Part shown: positions 8,065 through 17,633 of the stretch, piece after piece
How positions within the stretch are numbered: position 1 is the stretch's first letter
How the letters are laid out: each line of letters begins with the position of its first letter
DNA from: Brucella pecoris
GTDB lineage: Bacteria > Pseudomonadota > Alphaproteobacteria > Rhizobiales > Rhizobiaceae
Direction: 5' to 3'
Length of the DNA: 64,000 nt
Assembly (NCBI RefSeq): GCF_006376675.1
Contig: NZ_VEWK01000003.1
Span: forward strand, 248,001-312,000
The notes under the pieces: model-generated
What the model was told of the DNA's origin: nothing
What the model saw: the letters and a program-made list of their open reading frames with translations, nothing else
Database searches by the model: none
Translations under genes and position numbers: made by a program

Positions 8065-9231
8065 TCAGAGCTTTTCGATCCAGCGCACAAGCCGCCTTGC
8101 AGCTTCATCCACCTGTTTCGGGTCCCGGCAGAAACAAAGGCGGAAGAAACCTTCGCCGCCGAGGCCAAACGCGCTGCCAGGTGCCAGGCCGACATTGGCA
8201 TTGTCCACCATATCGATGGCTGCCTTAACGGAATCCTCAACACCATCCACGCCGAAGAAAAGATAAAATGCGCCCTGTGGCGGCGTCAGGCGAACTTTGC
8301 CTGTCGACAATAGCGCAGCACACAGGCGATCCCGTGTGGACCGCGCCCGCTCGACCTGCATCGAAATGAAGGCATCACCCTCATCAAGAGCTGCGACGGC
8401 ACCGCGTTGCATGAATTGCGCGACGCCCGAGTTCGAATACTGGATCAGATTTTCAATGATCGGCCCCAATGACGGGTGAACTGTCATCCAGCCAACACGC
8501 CAGCCTGTCATCGCCCAGTTCTTGGAGAACGAATTGACGAAGATGATGCGATCATCGGGCTCCATAATATCCATGAAGGATGGAGCACGACCGCCACCAT
8601 AATAGAAGTGGGTATAAATCTCGTCGGCGATGATCCAGAGACCATGCTTGCGCGCAAGATCGAGAATGAATTGCAATGTCTCGCGATCCGCCGTCCAGCC
8701 AGTGGGATTGGACGGCGTATTGATGAAGAGCGCTTTTGTGCGCGGGGTGATGGCGGCTGCGATTTTCTCCGGATCGAGCATCCAGCCATTGGCACCCAAT
8801 TCCAGCTCGACCGGAACCGGTACAGCCCCCGCGAGACCAGCCGCGCCAACAAAATTGGGCCAGGCCGGGGAAAGATAAATCGCTTCTTCACCCGTGCCAA
8901 CGGTTGCTGTCAGCGCCATTTCGATGGCGTGCATACCAGAACCGGTGACATAGAAATTCTCCGGTTTCAGAGACAGCGGAAAATGGCGCGCATGATAACG
9001 CGCGAGTGCTTCCCGCAGCTCGGGAATGCCAGCTTGCCAGGTATAGAAGGTCTCTCCGTCAGAGATCCCTTTTTGAGCAGCAGCGCGAATGAAGTCCGGC
9101 GTCGATAGATCGCCCTCGCCGACCCAAAGCGGAATTAGCCCTTCGCGTCCGCGCCCGTGATTGGCGACCGCCACAATACCGCTTTCCGGCGAAAGAGCAG
9201 CTTCCCGACGAAGATTGGCGATGAGCGTCAT
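8065..9231 (-). CDS. Class I/II pyridoxal-phosphate aminotransferase
   Basis: A 388-residue fold-type I aminotransferase of the aspartate/aromatic group. It has the NTPSNPTG loop (171-178), ADEIY (202-206) and the PLP lysine in SFSKNWAMTGWRVGW (K237). A C-terminal Arg in RLCFCRD may contact the substrate carboxylate. The start at 9231 (MTLIANLRREA) is preceded by GGGGA, while 21 extra upstream codons look unrelated. Substrate cannot be deduced; aspartate, aromatic amino acids or methionine-salvage compounds are all possible. Single-gene unit, convergent with hemA. Confidence 0.88.
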   Translation of the reverse strand: MTLIANLRREAALSPESGIVAVANHGRGREGLIPLWVGEGDLSTPDFIRAAAQKGISDGETFYTWQAGIPELREALARYHARHFPLSLKPENFYVTGSGMHAIEMALTATVGTGEEAIYLSPAWPNFVGAAGLAGAVPVPVELELGANGWMLDPEKIAAAITPRTKALFINTPSNPTGWTADRETLQFILDLARKHGLWIIADEIYTHFYYGGGRAPSFMDIMEPDDRIIFVNSFSKNWAMTGWRVGWMTVHPSLGPIIENLIQYSNSGVAQFMQRGAVAALDEGDAFISMQVERARSTRDRLCAALLSTGKVRLTPPQGAFYLFFGVDGVEDSVKAAIDMVDNANVGLAPGSAFGLGGEGFFRLCFCRDPKQVDEAARRLVRWIEKL

Positions 9232-9388
9232 GATTTCCCCGCGTTGAATTTCGATTTTGATTTTGTGCTTATCAAGGGCCGTCAGCGAAATCACGCGGCT
9301 TTTTGTGATGGTCAGATCAACCGCATTTATGGATCAAAAGAAAACGGAGCCACAAGGGCTCCGCTTTCATTCACTGGTCCCGGATCGG

Positions 9389-9802
9389 TCAGGCTTTCTG
9401 CTTTGCCAGAAGATCGCGGATTTCGGTCAGCAGAACTTCTTCGCGCGGGGCTTCCGGTTCCGGCTTTGCTTCTTCCTTCTTCTTCATACGGTTCATCGCT
9501 TTCACCACCAGGAACAATACCCATGCGATGATCAGGAAGTTGATGAGAAGCGTAATGAAATTGCCATAAGCAATGGTCGCACCGGCATCGCGGGCAGCCG
9601 CCAGCGTGGCTCTGGGTTCGCCTGCAAGCTGTATGAACATGTTCGAAAAATCTATACCACCAGTGATCAGACCGATGATCGGCATGATGATATCATTGAC
9701 GATGGAGTTGACGAGGCCGCCGAACGCCCCGCCGATGATGACACCGATGGCCAGATCGACCATATTGCCCTTCAGGGCGAATTCCTTGAATTCCTTTAGC
9801 AT
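9389..9802 (-). CDS. mscL: Large-conductance mechanosensitive channel
   Basis: A 137-residue protein starting [28 protein letters not shown], the conserved MscL N-terminal amphipathic helix and first pore helix. A periplasmic loop, a second helix (about residues 80-102) and the charged C-terminal bundle [16 protein letters not shown] follow. The protein opens under membrane tension to release solutes on osmotic downshock. The start at 9802 is supported by GGGAGA and family alignment; the long upstream reading frame is spurious. It sits close to the putative osmolarity- or ionic-strength-responsive PrlSR genes. Confidence 0.96.
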   Translation of the reverse strand: MLKEFKEFALKGNMVDLAIGVIIGGAFGGLVNSIVNDIIMPIIGLITGGIDFSNMFIQLAGEPRATLAAARDAGATIAYGNFITLLINFLIIAWVLFLVVKAMNRMKKKEEAKPEPEAPREEVLLTEIRDLLAKQKA

Positions 9803-9956
9803 TAAACCTGTCTCCCTCACGAACGCAGACCGCTGGGGCCGTCCTGCTGCGGTGGCGTTCGCCAAATCAACCTGGGCACCAGATAAACTGGCAATGGATG
9901 GCAAAGCCGTTTTCCAACAACGGAACCGAAACGCGCTCTGCCATTTCAAACGCAGT

Positions 9957-9985
9957 CCTGAAAAGCGACGTGCACTTTTCAGGAT
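9957..9985. repeat. Short hairpin upstream of mscL
   Basis: TCCTGAAAAG and CTTTTCAGGA form a 10-base inverted repeat around a 9-base loop. It resembles a fragment of the dispersed roughly 100-bp palindromic repeat found elsewhere in the window. Confidence 0.5.
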
Positions 9986-10058
9986 CACACTCCTAGTTTG
10001 TAGGCGAAAATTACCAAAGAAAAGATGAAGCGGCAAAAACGCACTGTTTTTCATCAAC

Positions 10059-10162
10059 AGAGCATCTCCTGTTCCGCTTGAATCGCTGGAGATACTCTAT
10101 CAATTTATTTAAACGCGCATCTTATCCAAAAGCCGCTTCGCACTATTTGGGATGCGCTTTAA
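10059..10162. repeat. Dispersed palindromic repeat copy
   Basis: Starts AGAGCATCTCC and ends GGGATGCGCTTT, with two hairpins: AGAGCATCTCC against GGAGATACTCT, and GCGCATC against GATGCGC. The layout (AGAGC hairpin, T- or A-rich linker, CGCATCTT...GGGATGCGC hairpin) matches copies at about 19.6, 24.6, 29.4, 53.5, 55.6 and 60.2 kb. It lies between mscL and prlS. Confidence 0.7.
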
Positions 10163-10229
10163 TCTTGCGCGAACCTGCCGAAAGTGCTTGCGTCAAATCA
10201 TAATTGAGGAGTGAGGGAACAAGCCGACT

Positions 10230-13200
10230 ATGCAGGGCTGGGGTATTATTGGCGCCGCCTTTTTGTATCTGCTGCTACTCTTTGCGGTAGCGAGTATCGG
10301 CGACCGGCGTACCTCGCGCTGGAACAGTGCTCCACGCCCTTATATTTACGCGCTCAGCCTGGCTGTTTACTGCACGTCCTGGACCTTCTTCGGCTCGGTC
10401 GGTTTATCGGCACAGCGCGGCCTCGAATTCCTCGGGATCTATATCGGGCCTATTCTCGTCTTTACGCTCGGCAACAGGTTGCTGCGGCACATCGTTCGAC
10501 TGGCGAAATCCGAACACATCACGTCAATTGCCGACTTCCTCGCTGCCCGCTATGGCAAAAGCTTTGGTGTAGCATCTCTCGCGACCTGCATCGCAGCCGT
10601 CGGCTCGATCCCCTATATCGCTCTCCAGCTCAAGGCTGTTTCCGGGAGTGTCGGACTGGTCATGGAGCATTATGGATCGGCAGTCGATCCGTCAGTGTTC
10701 ATATTCGGCGATATTTCGCTGCCCGTTGCCGCTGTGCTCGCTGTCTTTGCAATCCTCTTCGGTACGCGCCATACCGACGCCACGGAGCACCAGAATGGCC
10801 TCATCCTGGCGGTGGCTCTGGAATCGGTCATCAAGCTTTGCGCCTTCCTGACCGTTGGTTTTGCCTGCACCTTCTTTCTGTTCGGCGCTCCGTCGCAGCT
10901 AATCAATCAGATTTCCCAATCGCCGGCGGCGCTGGAAGCGTTCCACTACCAGACATCCATCGGCACCTGGATCGTGCAAAGCGCGCTCAGTGCTGCGGCC
11001 ATCATCATGCTGCCGAGACAGTTTCATGTGACAGTGGTGGAAAGTCGGAGCGAAAAGGAACTGCGCACCGCCTCCTGGCTGTTTCCGCTTTATCTGGTGC
11101 TCATCAATATCTTCGTGTTTCCCATTGCGCTGATCGGCGTGATGACGCTCGGAAGCAATGTCAGCGGAGATTTGTACGTTCTGGCTCTGCCGCTCGCGGC
11201 GGGTGCCCACTGGCTCGCGCTCGTGGCTTTCCTTGGCGGATTGTCGGCAGCAACGGCGATGGTCATTGTCGCCTGTGTTGCGCTTTCGATCATGATCTCC
11301 AACCATCTCGTGCTGCCGCTTTTTATCCGACGACTGGCAAAGCAACAGGCTGCAGAACAGCGTGACCTCACCAAGGTGATTCTGAACACACGCCGCCTCA
11401 CCATTATCGGCATTCTGGCGCTGGCATTCGCCTATTATCGCTTTACCTCCAACAACATCCATCTGGCTTCGATCGGCTTCGTTTCCTTTGCCGCAATTGC
11501 GCAATTCGTTCCCGCCTTCATCGGCGGCTTGTTCTGGCGCAATGCAAACGGACGTGGCGCTATGCTGGGACTATCAGCCGGATTTCTTATCTGGGCCTAC
11601 ACTTTGTTGCTGCCAACCATGGCACCGGAAAATGCCGCGATTTTGCGCGATGGCTTTCTTGGTTTTACGGCCCTGCGTCCCGAGGCGCTTTTCGGAACCA
11701 ACGCTCTCCCCTTGACCAACGGTGTGATGTGGAGCCTTGCTGCCAATACACTCTTCTACATTCTTGGTTCCCTTTCGCGCGCCTCGACGCCACTCGAACG
11801 CATTCAGGCAAGCATCTTCCTGCCGCGTTATTTTATCGGCACGCCAACACTCAAGCGCTTCCGCACAACTGTCACTGTCGCCGAACTGAAAGCCACCATG
11901 GCGCGCTATCTCGGCGCTGAACGCGTCGAACGCGCCTTTCTTCGGTTTGAAGGAAGGGAACAGCGGCGTCTTGATCCAGGCATGACCGTCGACACACCAC
12001 TGATCCGCCATGCGGAACAGCTTCTTGGCACAGCCGTCGGCTCCGCATCGGCACGCCTTGTCCTGTCACTGCTGTTGCAGAAGGGGGACGCGTCCGGGCG
12101 TGACGCGCGACAGCTCCTTGACGATGCTTCGATCGCATTGCAGCAGAACCGCGATCTGCTGCAGACCGCTCTCGATCAGATGGAACAAGGCATTACCGTG
12201 CTCGACAAGGATCTGAGGCTGACGTGCTGGAACCGGCAGTTCCGCAAGCTTTTCGATCTTCCCGATGAAGTGATGCAGGTCGGGATCCCCGTTTCGGAAA
12301 TCGCGGAACAGTTGCACCGCCGGGGCGATATCTCGTTCAATGCGCAAAATGGCGTGATCCGCTCGCTTGCGGCCGCGCGCCAGCCGTGGCGCATCGACAT
12401 GAAATCGACTGGCAAGGTACTGGAAATTCAATCCAACCCCATGCCGGACGGTGGCCTTGTCGCGACATATACCGATATCACGGCGGCAGTCGAAGCCGAT
12501 GTCACACGTCAGAAGGCAGCGGAAATGCTGGAGCAGCGCGTAGCGGATCGCACGGCAGAACTGACCCGCGTCAACCAGCAGCTCGCCAAGGCTCAAACGG
12601 CAGCGGAAGAAGCCAATCAAGGAAAGACACGCTTTCTGGCAGCAGCAGGCCATGACATTCTGCAACCGCTCAATGCAGCAAGATTGTACAGTACCGCGCT
12701 TGCCGAAAAACTTGGACGCTCCGAAACCAGTGAGTTCGCACGCAACATCGATTCCTCGCTGGAAGCGGTGGAAGCCATTCTGGGTATGGTGCTGGATATT
12801 TCCCGTCTGGACACTGGATCTCTTAAACCGGACCTGTCGGTATTTCGTCTCGACAAGCTTATGAGTCAGATCGCAACCGACTTTTCTCCTCTCGCAGCCG
12901 CCAAGGGGCTGAAGTTGCGTGTTGTGCCGTCAAGTATCGTCGTCAGAACTGATCGCAACATGCTGCGACGCCTGATCCAGAACCTTGTTTCCAATTCGAT
13001 CAAATATAGCCGGAGGGGCGGCATTTTGCTTGGTGTCCGACGTCGAGGATCCTTTGTGGAATTGCAGGTGCTTGATACCGGCATTGGCATTCCTTCGCAG
13101 AAACTGAAACTTGTCTTCCGGGAATTCACACGACTGGATGAGGGAATGAGGGAAGCGGAAGGGCTGGGGCTTGGCCTTTCCATCGTCGACCGTATCGCAA

Positions 13201-13745
13201 GGCTGCTGTCGCTGCCGTTGTCGCTTTCGTCGACGCCAGACAAGGGAACCATGTTCACCCTGCGCATTCCCATCTCGCAGGAAAAAGTAGCCACCGATGA
13301 AGTGAAGAGCCGCCGCGGCCTGCAACGAGCGCTGGAGCTGACCGGTCTCAATGTTCTGTGTATCGATAACGACGCCAGTATTCTGTCCGGAATGGAAACA
13401 CTGCTTCGCGGCTGGGGTTGCCGGGTCACGACGCTAAGTAGCGGAACGGCATTGAAGAACTATTGTGCCGATCACTCCGCCCCTCCTGATGTAATCGTCG
13501 CAGATTATCATCTTCTGCACGAAAACGGTCTGGATATGATCGGCTTTGCACGCGAGACATTTCAGGTGGAGATACCGGCTATCCTGCTGACGGCCGATCG
13601 TTCAAAGGAAGTCCGCCAGCGGGCTGAAGATGAGAACGTCACGGTTTTACACAAGCCGCTTCGGCCCGCTGCACTGCGTTCCCTGCTGTCGCATTTTTAT
13701 CATGCGAGGCAGGACAATTCGTCGGCGCAGAATGCTGCTCAGTAA
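10230..13745 (+). CDS. prlS: Symporter-domain hybrid sensor histidine kinase PrlS
   Basis: A 1171-residue fusion. Residues about 1-500 are a Na+/solute symporter (SSF, PutP-like) domain with 12-13 membrane helices. Next comes a PAS-like segment (about 640-745), a coiled linker rich in AxxAxxAxx, and an H-box TRFLAAAGHDILQPLNAAR (H808). The ATPase domain has GLGLGLSIVDRI, and a C-terminal receiver has acceptor D1092 in VIVADYHLL. PrlS of Brucella melitensis is reported to need PrlR for persistence and to respond to ionic strength. Whether the SSF part transports or only senses is unknown. The partner PrlR is convergent, 11 bases from the stop codon. Confidence 0.9.
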   Translation: MQGWGIIGAAFLYLLLLFAVASIGDRRTSRWNSAPRPYIYALSLAVYCTSWTFFGSVGLSAQRGLEFLGIYIGPILVFTLGNRLLRHIVRLAKSEHITSIADFLAARYGKSFGVASLATCIAAVGSIPYIALQLKAVSGSVGLVMEHYGSAVDPSVFIFGDISLPVAAVLAVFAILFGTRHTDATEHQNGLILAVALESVIKLCAFLTVGFACTFFLFGAPSQLINQISQSPAALEAFHYQTSIGTWIVQSALSAAAIIMLPRQFHVTVVESRSEKELRTASWLFPLYLVLINIFVFPIALIGVMTLGSNVSGDLYVLALPLAAGAHWLALVAFLGGLSAATAMVIVACVALSIMISNHLVLPLFIRRLAKQQAAEQRDLTKVILNTRRLTIIGILALAFAYYRFTSNNIHLASIGFVSFAAIAQFVPAFIGGLFWRNANGRGAMLGLSAGFLIWAYTLLLPTMAPENAAILRDGFLGFTALRPEALFGTNALPLTNGVMWSLAANTLFYILGSLSRASTPLERIQASIFLPRYFIGTPTLKRFRTTVTVAELKATMARYLGAERVERAFLRFEGREQRRLDPGMTVDTPLIRHAEQLLGTAVGSASARLVLSLLLQKGDASGRDARQLLDDASIALQQNRDLLQTALDQMEQGITVLDKDLRLTCWNRQFRKLFDLPDEVMQVGIPVSEIAEQLHRRGDISFNAQNGVIRSLAAARQPWRIDMKSTGKVLEIQSNPMPDGGLVATYTDITAAVEADVTRQKAAEMLEQRVADRTAELTRVNQQLAKAQTAAEEANQGKTRFLAAAGHDILQPLNAARLYSTALAEKLGRSETSEFARNIDSSLEAVEAILGMVLDISRLDTGSLKPDLSVFRLDKLMSQIATDFSPLAAAKGLKLRVVPSSIVVRTDRNMLRRLIQNLVSNSIKYSRRGGILLGVRRRGSFVELQVLDTGIGIPSQKLKLVFREFTRLDEGMREAEGLGLGLSIVDRIARLLSLPLSLSSTPDKGTMFTLRIPISQEKVATDEVKSRRGLQRALELTGLNVLCIDNDASILSGMETLLRGWGCRVTTLSSGTALKNYCADHSAPPDVIVADYHLLHENGLDMIGFARETFQVEIPAILLTADRSKEVRQRAEDENVTVLHKPLRPAALRSLLSHFYHARQDNSSAQNAAQ

Positions 13746-13756
13746 CCGCGCAGCAT

Positions 13757-14401
13757 TCAATCCGCGTTCAGAGCATCATTGCCAATGCGTGACAGCAGAA
13801 TGACCGCCTGGGTACGACTGTCAACGCCAAGTTTCTGCAGCACAGCCGAAACATGCGCCTTGACCGTAGCTTCCGATACACCGAGCTCATAGGCAATCTG
13901 CTTGTTCAGCAAACCTTCGGCAAGCATGGTCAGCACGCGTGTCTGCTGTGGGGTCAATGTGCGCAGCCGCGCAATGAGCGCTTCGATTTCAGGGTCGTGC
14001 GTATGATCCAGTTCAATATCGTCTGGCGTCCAGATATCACCTGCCAAAACGGTGTGCACGGCCTCGCCAATGGTTTCCATGCTGGCGGATTTCGAGATAA
14101 AGCCTGAAGCGCCGAGTTCGACCGCATGGCGGATGGTTGCTGCATCGTCTGTTGCCGAGACGATGATGACCGGAAGCGCTGGTTGCAAGGCTTTCAACGT
14201 CACCAAGCCGGAAAGTCCCGTTCCGCCCGGCATCGTCAAATCCAACAACAGAAGATCGATATCCTCTCGCTCGCCGACCAGTTTCTTGACGGCGTCAAAA
14301 TCGCCGACTTCGATGATTTCCACACTCTGTGACTGCCCCGAAAGGACCTGCCTGAGTGCTCCCCGGAAAAGCGGGTGATCGTCAGCGATGATGAAGTGCA
14401 T
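13757..14401 (-). CDS. prlR: NarL/LuxR-type response regulator PrlR
   Basis: A 214-residue response regulator. The receiver domain (1-120) has acidic D7/D8, phospho-acceptor D54 in LLLLDLTMPGG, and a conserved K in GFISKSASM. A LuxR-type helix-turn-helix at about 145-207 follows (LTPQQTRVLTMLAEGLLNKQIAYELGVSEATVKAH). The start at 14401 (MHFIIADDHP) is the receiver's natural N-terminus; 31 extra upstream codons are unlikely, although the best Shine-Dalgarno (GGAGGAG) lies about 25 bases upstream. Convergent with prlS, its presumed cognate kinase, and so on a separate promoter. Confidence 0.9.
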   Translation of the reverse strand: MHFIIADDHPLFRGALRQVLSGQSQSVEIIEVGDFDAVKKLVGEREDIDLLLLDLTMPGGTGLSGLVTLKALQPALPVIIVSATDDAATIRHAVELGASGFISKSASMETIGEAVHTVLAGDIWTPDDIELDHTHDPEIEALIARLRTLTPQQTRVLTMLAEGLLNKQIAYELGVSEATVKAHVSAVLQKLGVDSRTQAVILLSRIGNDALNAD

Positions 14402-14629
14402 GAGCCTCGCGCGCCATTGTTTCAGGTCTCCTCCCTCGCGGTGCTGACTAATCAGCCAACCATTCCGTTTTATGCCGTTTTTTGGCGTGGGCAACCAAAA
14501 TTCACGTTGCTAACCCCTTTTCACATTACGCCTTGCCGCCATCTGGCCGCATTCTATGTTAGGCTGAGCGTTGAAATAATATAGGAACGGCCCTGCCAGC
14601 TAAATGGAAGGGAACCAAAAAGGCATTTC

Positions 14630-15580
14630 ATGACGCGCCATACGCTTTATCCAGAGATCCAACCGTTCAAGGAAGAGATGCTTCAGGTTTCTCCACTGCA
14701 TCGAATCCATATCGAGCAATGCGGCAACCCAGACGGCAAGCCGGTCATCATGATCCATGGCGGCCCCGGCGGCGGCATCACGCCAACCATGCGTCGTCTG
14801 CACGACCCTGAGCGCTACCGCATCATCCTGTTTGATCAGCGCGGCTGCGGTCGTTCCACGCCACATGCGGAACTGCGTGAAAATACGACCTGGGATCTTG
14901 TGGCTGATATGGAGCATATTCGCGCGCATCTCGGTATCGAGAAGTGGCAGGTTTTCGGCGGCTCCTGGGGTTCGACGCTCGGCCTTGCCTATGCGCAATC
15001 CCATCCCGATCGTGTGGCAGAGCTTGTTCTGCGCGGCATTTTCATGATCCGCCGTTTCGAAGTTGACTGGATGTATTCCAACGGCGCGAGCATTCTATTT
15101 CCGGACCACTTTGAGGCTTATCAGGAGCATATACCGGAAGCAGAACGCGGCGATATGATTGCCGCTTATTACAAGCGTCTGACTGATCGCAACCCACAGG
15201 TCCAGCTTGAAGCAGCGCGGCGCTGGGCACGTTGGGAAGGCTCGGTCATTTCGATTCTGCCGGACCCGGATCGTGTCGACGCCTTTGGCGAAGATCAGTA
15301 CGCCATCGCGTTTGCACGTATTGAATGCCACTATTTCCAGAATCGCGGTTTCCTCGATTCCGATGACCAGCTTTTGCGCAACGTCGACCGGATCCGACAC
15401 ATTCCCGGCGTGATCATCCATGGCCGCTATGATGTCTGCACACCGTTTATCAATGCCTGGCAGTTGAAGAAGATGTGGCCGGAAGCTGACCTCAAGATCG
15501 TCGAGGATGCGGGGCACGCCGTCACGGAGCCCGGCATTACCCATGAATTGATCGAAGCGACAAAGCGTTTCGCCCAGTAA
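14630..15580 (+). CDS. pip: Proline iminopeptidase
   Basis: A 316-residue alpha/beta hydrolase of peptidase family S33 that releases N-terminal proline from peptides in the cytoplasm. Seen: the oxyanion motif HGGPGGGITPTMRR (43 on), DQRGCGRSTPH, nucleophile S112 in VFGGSWGSTLGLAY, the acid in HGRYDVCTP and the histidine in EDAGHAVTEPG. Length is typical. It is a single gene with a terminator after it. A weak AAGG ribosome site precedes the ATG. Confidence 0.95.
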   Translation: MTRHTLYPEIQPFKEEMLQVSPLHRIHIEQCGNPDGKPVIMIHGGPGGGITPTMRRLHDPERYRIILFDQRGCGRSTPHAELRENTTWDLVADMEHIRAHLGIEKWQVFGGSWGSTLGLAYAQSHPDRVAELVLRGIFMIRRFEVDWMYSNGASILFPDHFEAYQEHIPEAERGDMIAAYYKRLTDRNPQVQLEAARRWARWEGSVISILPDPDRVDAFGEDQYAIAFARIECHYFQNRGFLDSDDQLLRNVDRIRHIPGVIIHGRYDVCTPFINAWQLKKMWPEADLKIVEDAGHAVTEPGITHELIEATKRFAQ

Positions 15581-15582
15581 TC

Positions 15583-15607
15583 AAAAGGCGCCGTATAGCG
15601 CCTTTTT
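15583..15607. terminator. Bidirectional intrinsic terminator
   Basis: AAAAGGCGC and GCGCCTTTTT pair around CGTATA. It lies between the convergent stops of pip and the secreted coiled-coil protein gene. Confidence 0.85.
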
Positions 15608-15615
15608 CTTTATCA

Positions 15616-16074
15616 TCAGGTTCGCCCGCCCGGTGCTGCTCCACCGCTCGGGCTTTCCGGCTCGCTATCGAAGCTTTTCGCTATATCCATGAAACGGCGC
15701 ATGAAGCGCTCCATATAACTCATGGATTGCTCGAACTCCTCCTCGCTCGGAAGGCCGGAAGCGGCACTTCCGCCTTTCCCTTCAAGAGCCGAAACCTTAC
15801 CTTCAAGCTTTTCTACACGATCCTGCAGATCGGCGATGTCGTTCTCATAAGCCTCGCGATCCTCCGTCGCCATCTTGCAGACGAGCTGTTCCTGCTGTTC
15901 CGTGCAGGTCGAGATTGCCCCGGTTTTGGTGTCCAGACGGACATAACCGGTTTCCGTGCCTTCCAGCCGAAAACGTCCATTTTCCTGCGCAAGCGCATTG
16001 GCCGGAACGAGCGCTGAACCGAGAAGAGCAACAGCAGCCAGATTACGGATGATCGATGTCTTTCTGTTCAACAT
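15616..16074 (-). CDS. Secreted coiled-coil hypothetical protein
   Basis: A 152-residue protein with a clear signal peptide (MLNRKTSIIRNLAAVALLGSALVPANALA, cleavage near residue 29). A small domain follows with a cysteine pair in STCTEQQEQLVCKMA, then a coiled coil (NDIADLQDRVEKLEGKVSALEGK) and an acidic, Gly/Pro-rich tail. The start at 16074 is preceded by AAGGGA; the 14 extra upstream codons are not needed. Similar periplasmic proteins of unknown function occur in rhizobia and Brucella. No enzymatic motif seen. Confidence 0.75.
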   Translation of the reverse strand: MLNRKTSIIRNLAAVALLGSALVPANALAQENGRFRLEGTETGYVRLDTKTGAISTCTEQQEQLVCKMATEDREAYENDIADLQDRVEKLEGKVSALEGKGGSAASGLPSEEEFEQSMSYMERFMRRFMDIAKSFDSEPESPSGGAAPGGRT

Positions 16075-16188
16075 AATGCAATTCCCTTCAACTTCTCTTT
16101 GAGATGTCCCCATCATATGGGACGTTTACGACGAAAATCGAACATGCGGGACTTTGATTTCCGAAGAATTTCGGTCTAGAGAGCAGCC

Positions 16189-16539
16189 ATGACCAATGAG
16201 ATCATCTATAAGATCGCTCCGCGCGACCTTTGGGCACAAGCAGAACAGGCTGGTAGTTTTACCGGGGCTCCGGTTGATATTGCCGATGGCTATATCCATT
16301 TCTCCACTGCAACACAGGTGCGGGAAACGGCAGCCAAGCATTTTGCGGGCCAGCGGAATCTGCTTCTGATCAGTGTGAATGCTTCCGCGCTTGGCGCAGC
16401 ATTGAAGTTTGAAGTTTCACGTGGCGGGGCCCTCTTTCCTCATCTTTATGGCGAGCTGCCGCTTGCTGCGGTCTTGAAGGTTGAAATCTTGCCACTGGGC
16501 GACGATGGTCTTCACATTTTTCCGGAGCTGGAAGATTAA
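16189..16539 (+). CDS. DUF952 family protein
   Basis: A 116-residue protein matching the DUF952 pattern: IYKIAPRDLWAQAEQAGSFTGAP, DGYIHFSTATQVRETAAKHF, and a C-terminal LFPHLYGELPLAAVLKV. DUF952 proteins resemble glutathione-S-transferase-associated or ADP-ribosyl-type small domains, with no proven function. Its TAA stop shares a base with the pyrD ATG, so it is translationally coupled to pyrD, as in related genomes. Confidence 0.85.
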   Translation: MTNEIIYKIAPRDLWAQAEQAGSFTGAPVDIADGYIHFSTATQVRETAAKHFAGQRNLLLISVNASALGAALKFEVSRGGALFPHLYGELPLAAVLKVEILPLGDDGLHIFPELED

Positions 16540-17633
16540 TGAGTGGGCTTTTTGAAACTCTTGGGCGACGCGCCCTCTTTGCCTTCGACGCGGAACAGGC
16601 ACATGGCCTTTCCATCGCTGGCCTGAAGACAGGTCTTGTGACCTGCGGTGCGCCGAACGATCCGGCTCTTTCCGTCAAGGTTGCGGGCCTGCAGTTTCCA
16701 AATCCGCTGGGCATGGCGGCCGGTTATGACAAGAATGCCGAAGTGCCAGACGCGCTGTTGAAACTTGGTTTCGGCTTCACCGAAATCGGTACCATCACAC
16801 CGCGCCCGCAAAGCGGCAATCCACGCCCGCGCATTTTCCGCCTCGTGGATGATAAAGCGGTTATCAATCGTCTCGGCTTCAACAATGAAGGCCATGATGC
16901 GGCGTTTAAACGCCTGTCACAACGTGCAGGCAAGAGCGGCATCGTGGGCGTCAATATCGGAGCCAACAAGGATGCAGAAGACCGCATTGCCGACTATGTT
17001 GCCGGCATTCGCCGCTTCTATCAGCTAGCGCGCTATTTCACGGTCAATATTTCTTCGCCCAACACACCGGGTTTGCGCAATCTTCAAGCTCGCGACAGCC
17101 TTCGGGAGCTGTTGAGCCGTGTGCTTGATGCCCGCAACGAAGAAGGCAAAATGTGCACCCTGAAGCGTCCCGTTTTCCTCAAGATCGCACCCGATCTGAC
17201 CGATGAAGAACTGGACGATATTGCTGCCGAGGCAACTGAGCAGAAGCTGGACGGCATTATCGTATCCAATACGACGCTTTCACGTACCGGATTGAAAAGC
17301 ACTGCCAACCGCGATGAAACGGGTGGGCTTTCCGGCGCACCACTTTTCGACCGCTCCACCATCGTTCTTGCCCGGATGCGCGAACGCGTCGGTCCTGACA
17401 TGCCGCTGATCGGTGTCGGTGGCGTGGATAGCGCTGAAACAGCGCTGACAAAGATCAGGGCAGGCGCCGATCTCGTCCAGCTTTATACAGGTCTGATCTA
17501 TCGCGGACCGATCCTGCCTGCTGAAATTGTGCGCGGCCTGTCGGCTGCTGTAAAACGCGAGGGCGTTGCCAATATCGCCGCATTGCGCGACCGGGACGCC
17601 AAGGAATGGGCCAGGCGCGAACTACCCGCGTAA
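16539..17633 (+). CDS. pyrD: Dihydroorotate dehydrogenase (quinone), class 2
   Basis: A 364-residue FMN enzyme that oxidises dihydroorotate to orotate with quinone as acceptor, at the inner membrane, in pyrimidine synthesis. The N-terminal helical extension (SGLFETLGRRALFAFDAEQAHGL) is the membrane and quinone-entry segment of class 2 enzymes. Seen: GMAAGYDKNAEV, GFTEIGTITPRPQSGNPRPRIFRL, and the catalytic Ser in VNISSPNTPGLRNLQ (about 170-177). Near the end, VGGVDSAETALTKIRAGADLVQLYTG binds FMN phosphate. Coupled to the DUF952 gene upstream; its stop directly abuts the stop of the convergent MATE gene. Confidence 0.96.
   Translation: MSGLFETLGRRALFAFDAEQAHGLSIAGLKTGLVTCGAPNDPALSVKVAGLQFPNPLGMAAGYDKNAEVPDALLKLGFGFTEIGTITPRPQSGNPRPRIFRLVDDKAVINRLGFNNEGHDAAFKRLSQRAGKSGIVGVNIGANKDAEDRIADYVAGIRRFYQLARYFTVNISSPNTPGLRNLQARDSLRELLSRVLDARNEEGKMCTLKRPVFLKIAPDLTDEELDDIAAEATEQKLDGIIVSNTTLSRTGLKSTANRDETGGLSGAPLFDRSTIVLARMRERVGPDMPLIGVGGVDSAETALTKIRAGADLVQLYTGLIYRGPILPAEIVRGLSAAVKREGVANIAALRDRDAKEWARRELPA

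Noticed and set aside
10211..11365. 384-codon frame on the plus strand
   Set aside because: Shifted frame inside the symporter domain of prlS; composition is not protein-like.
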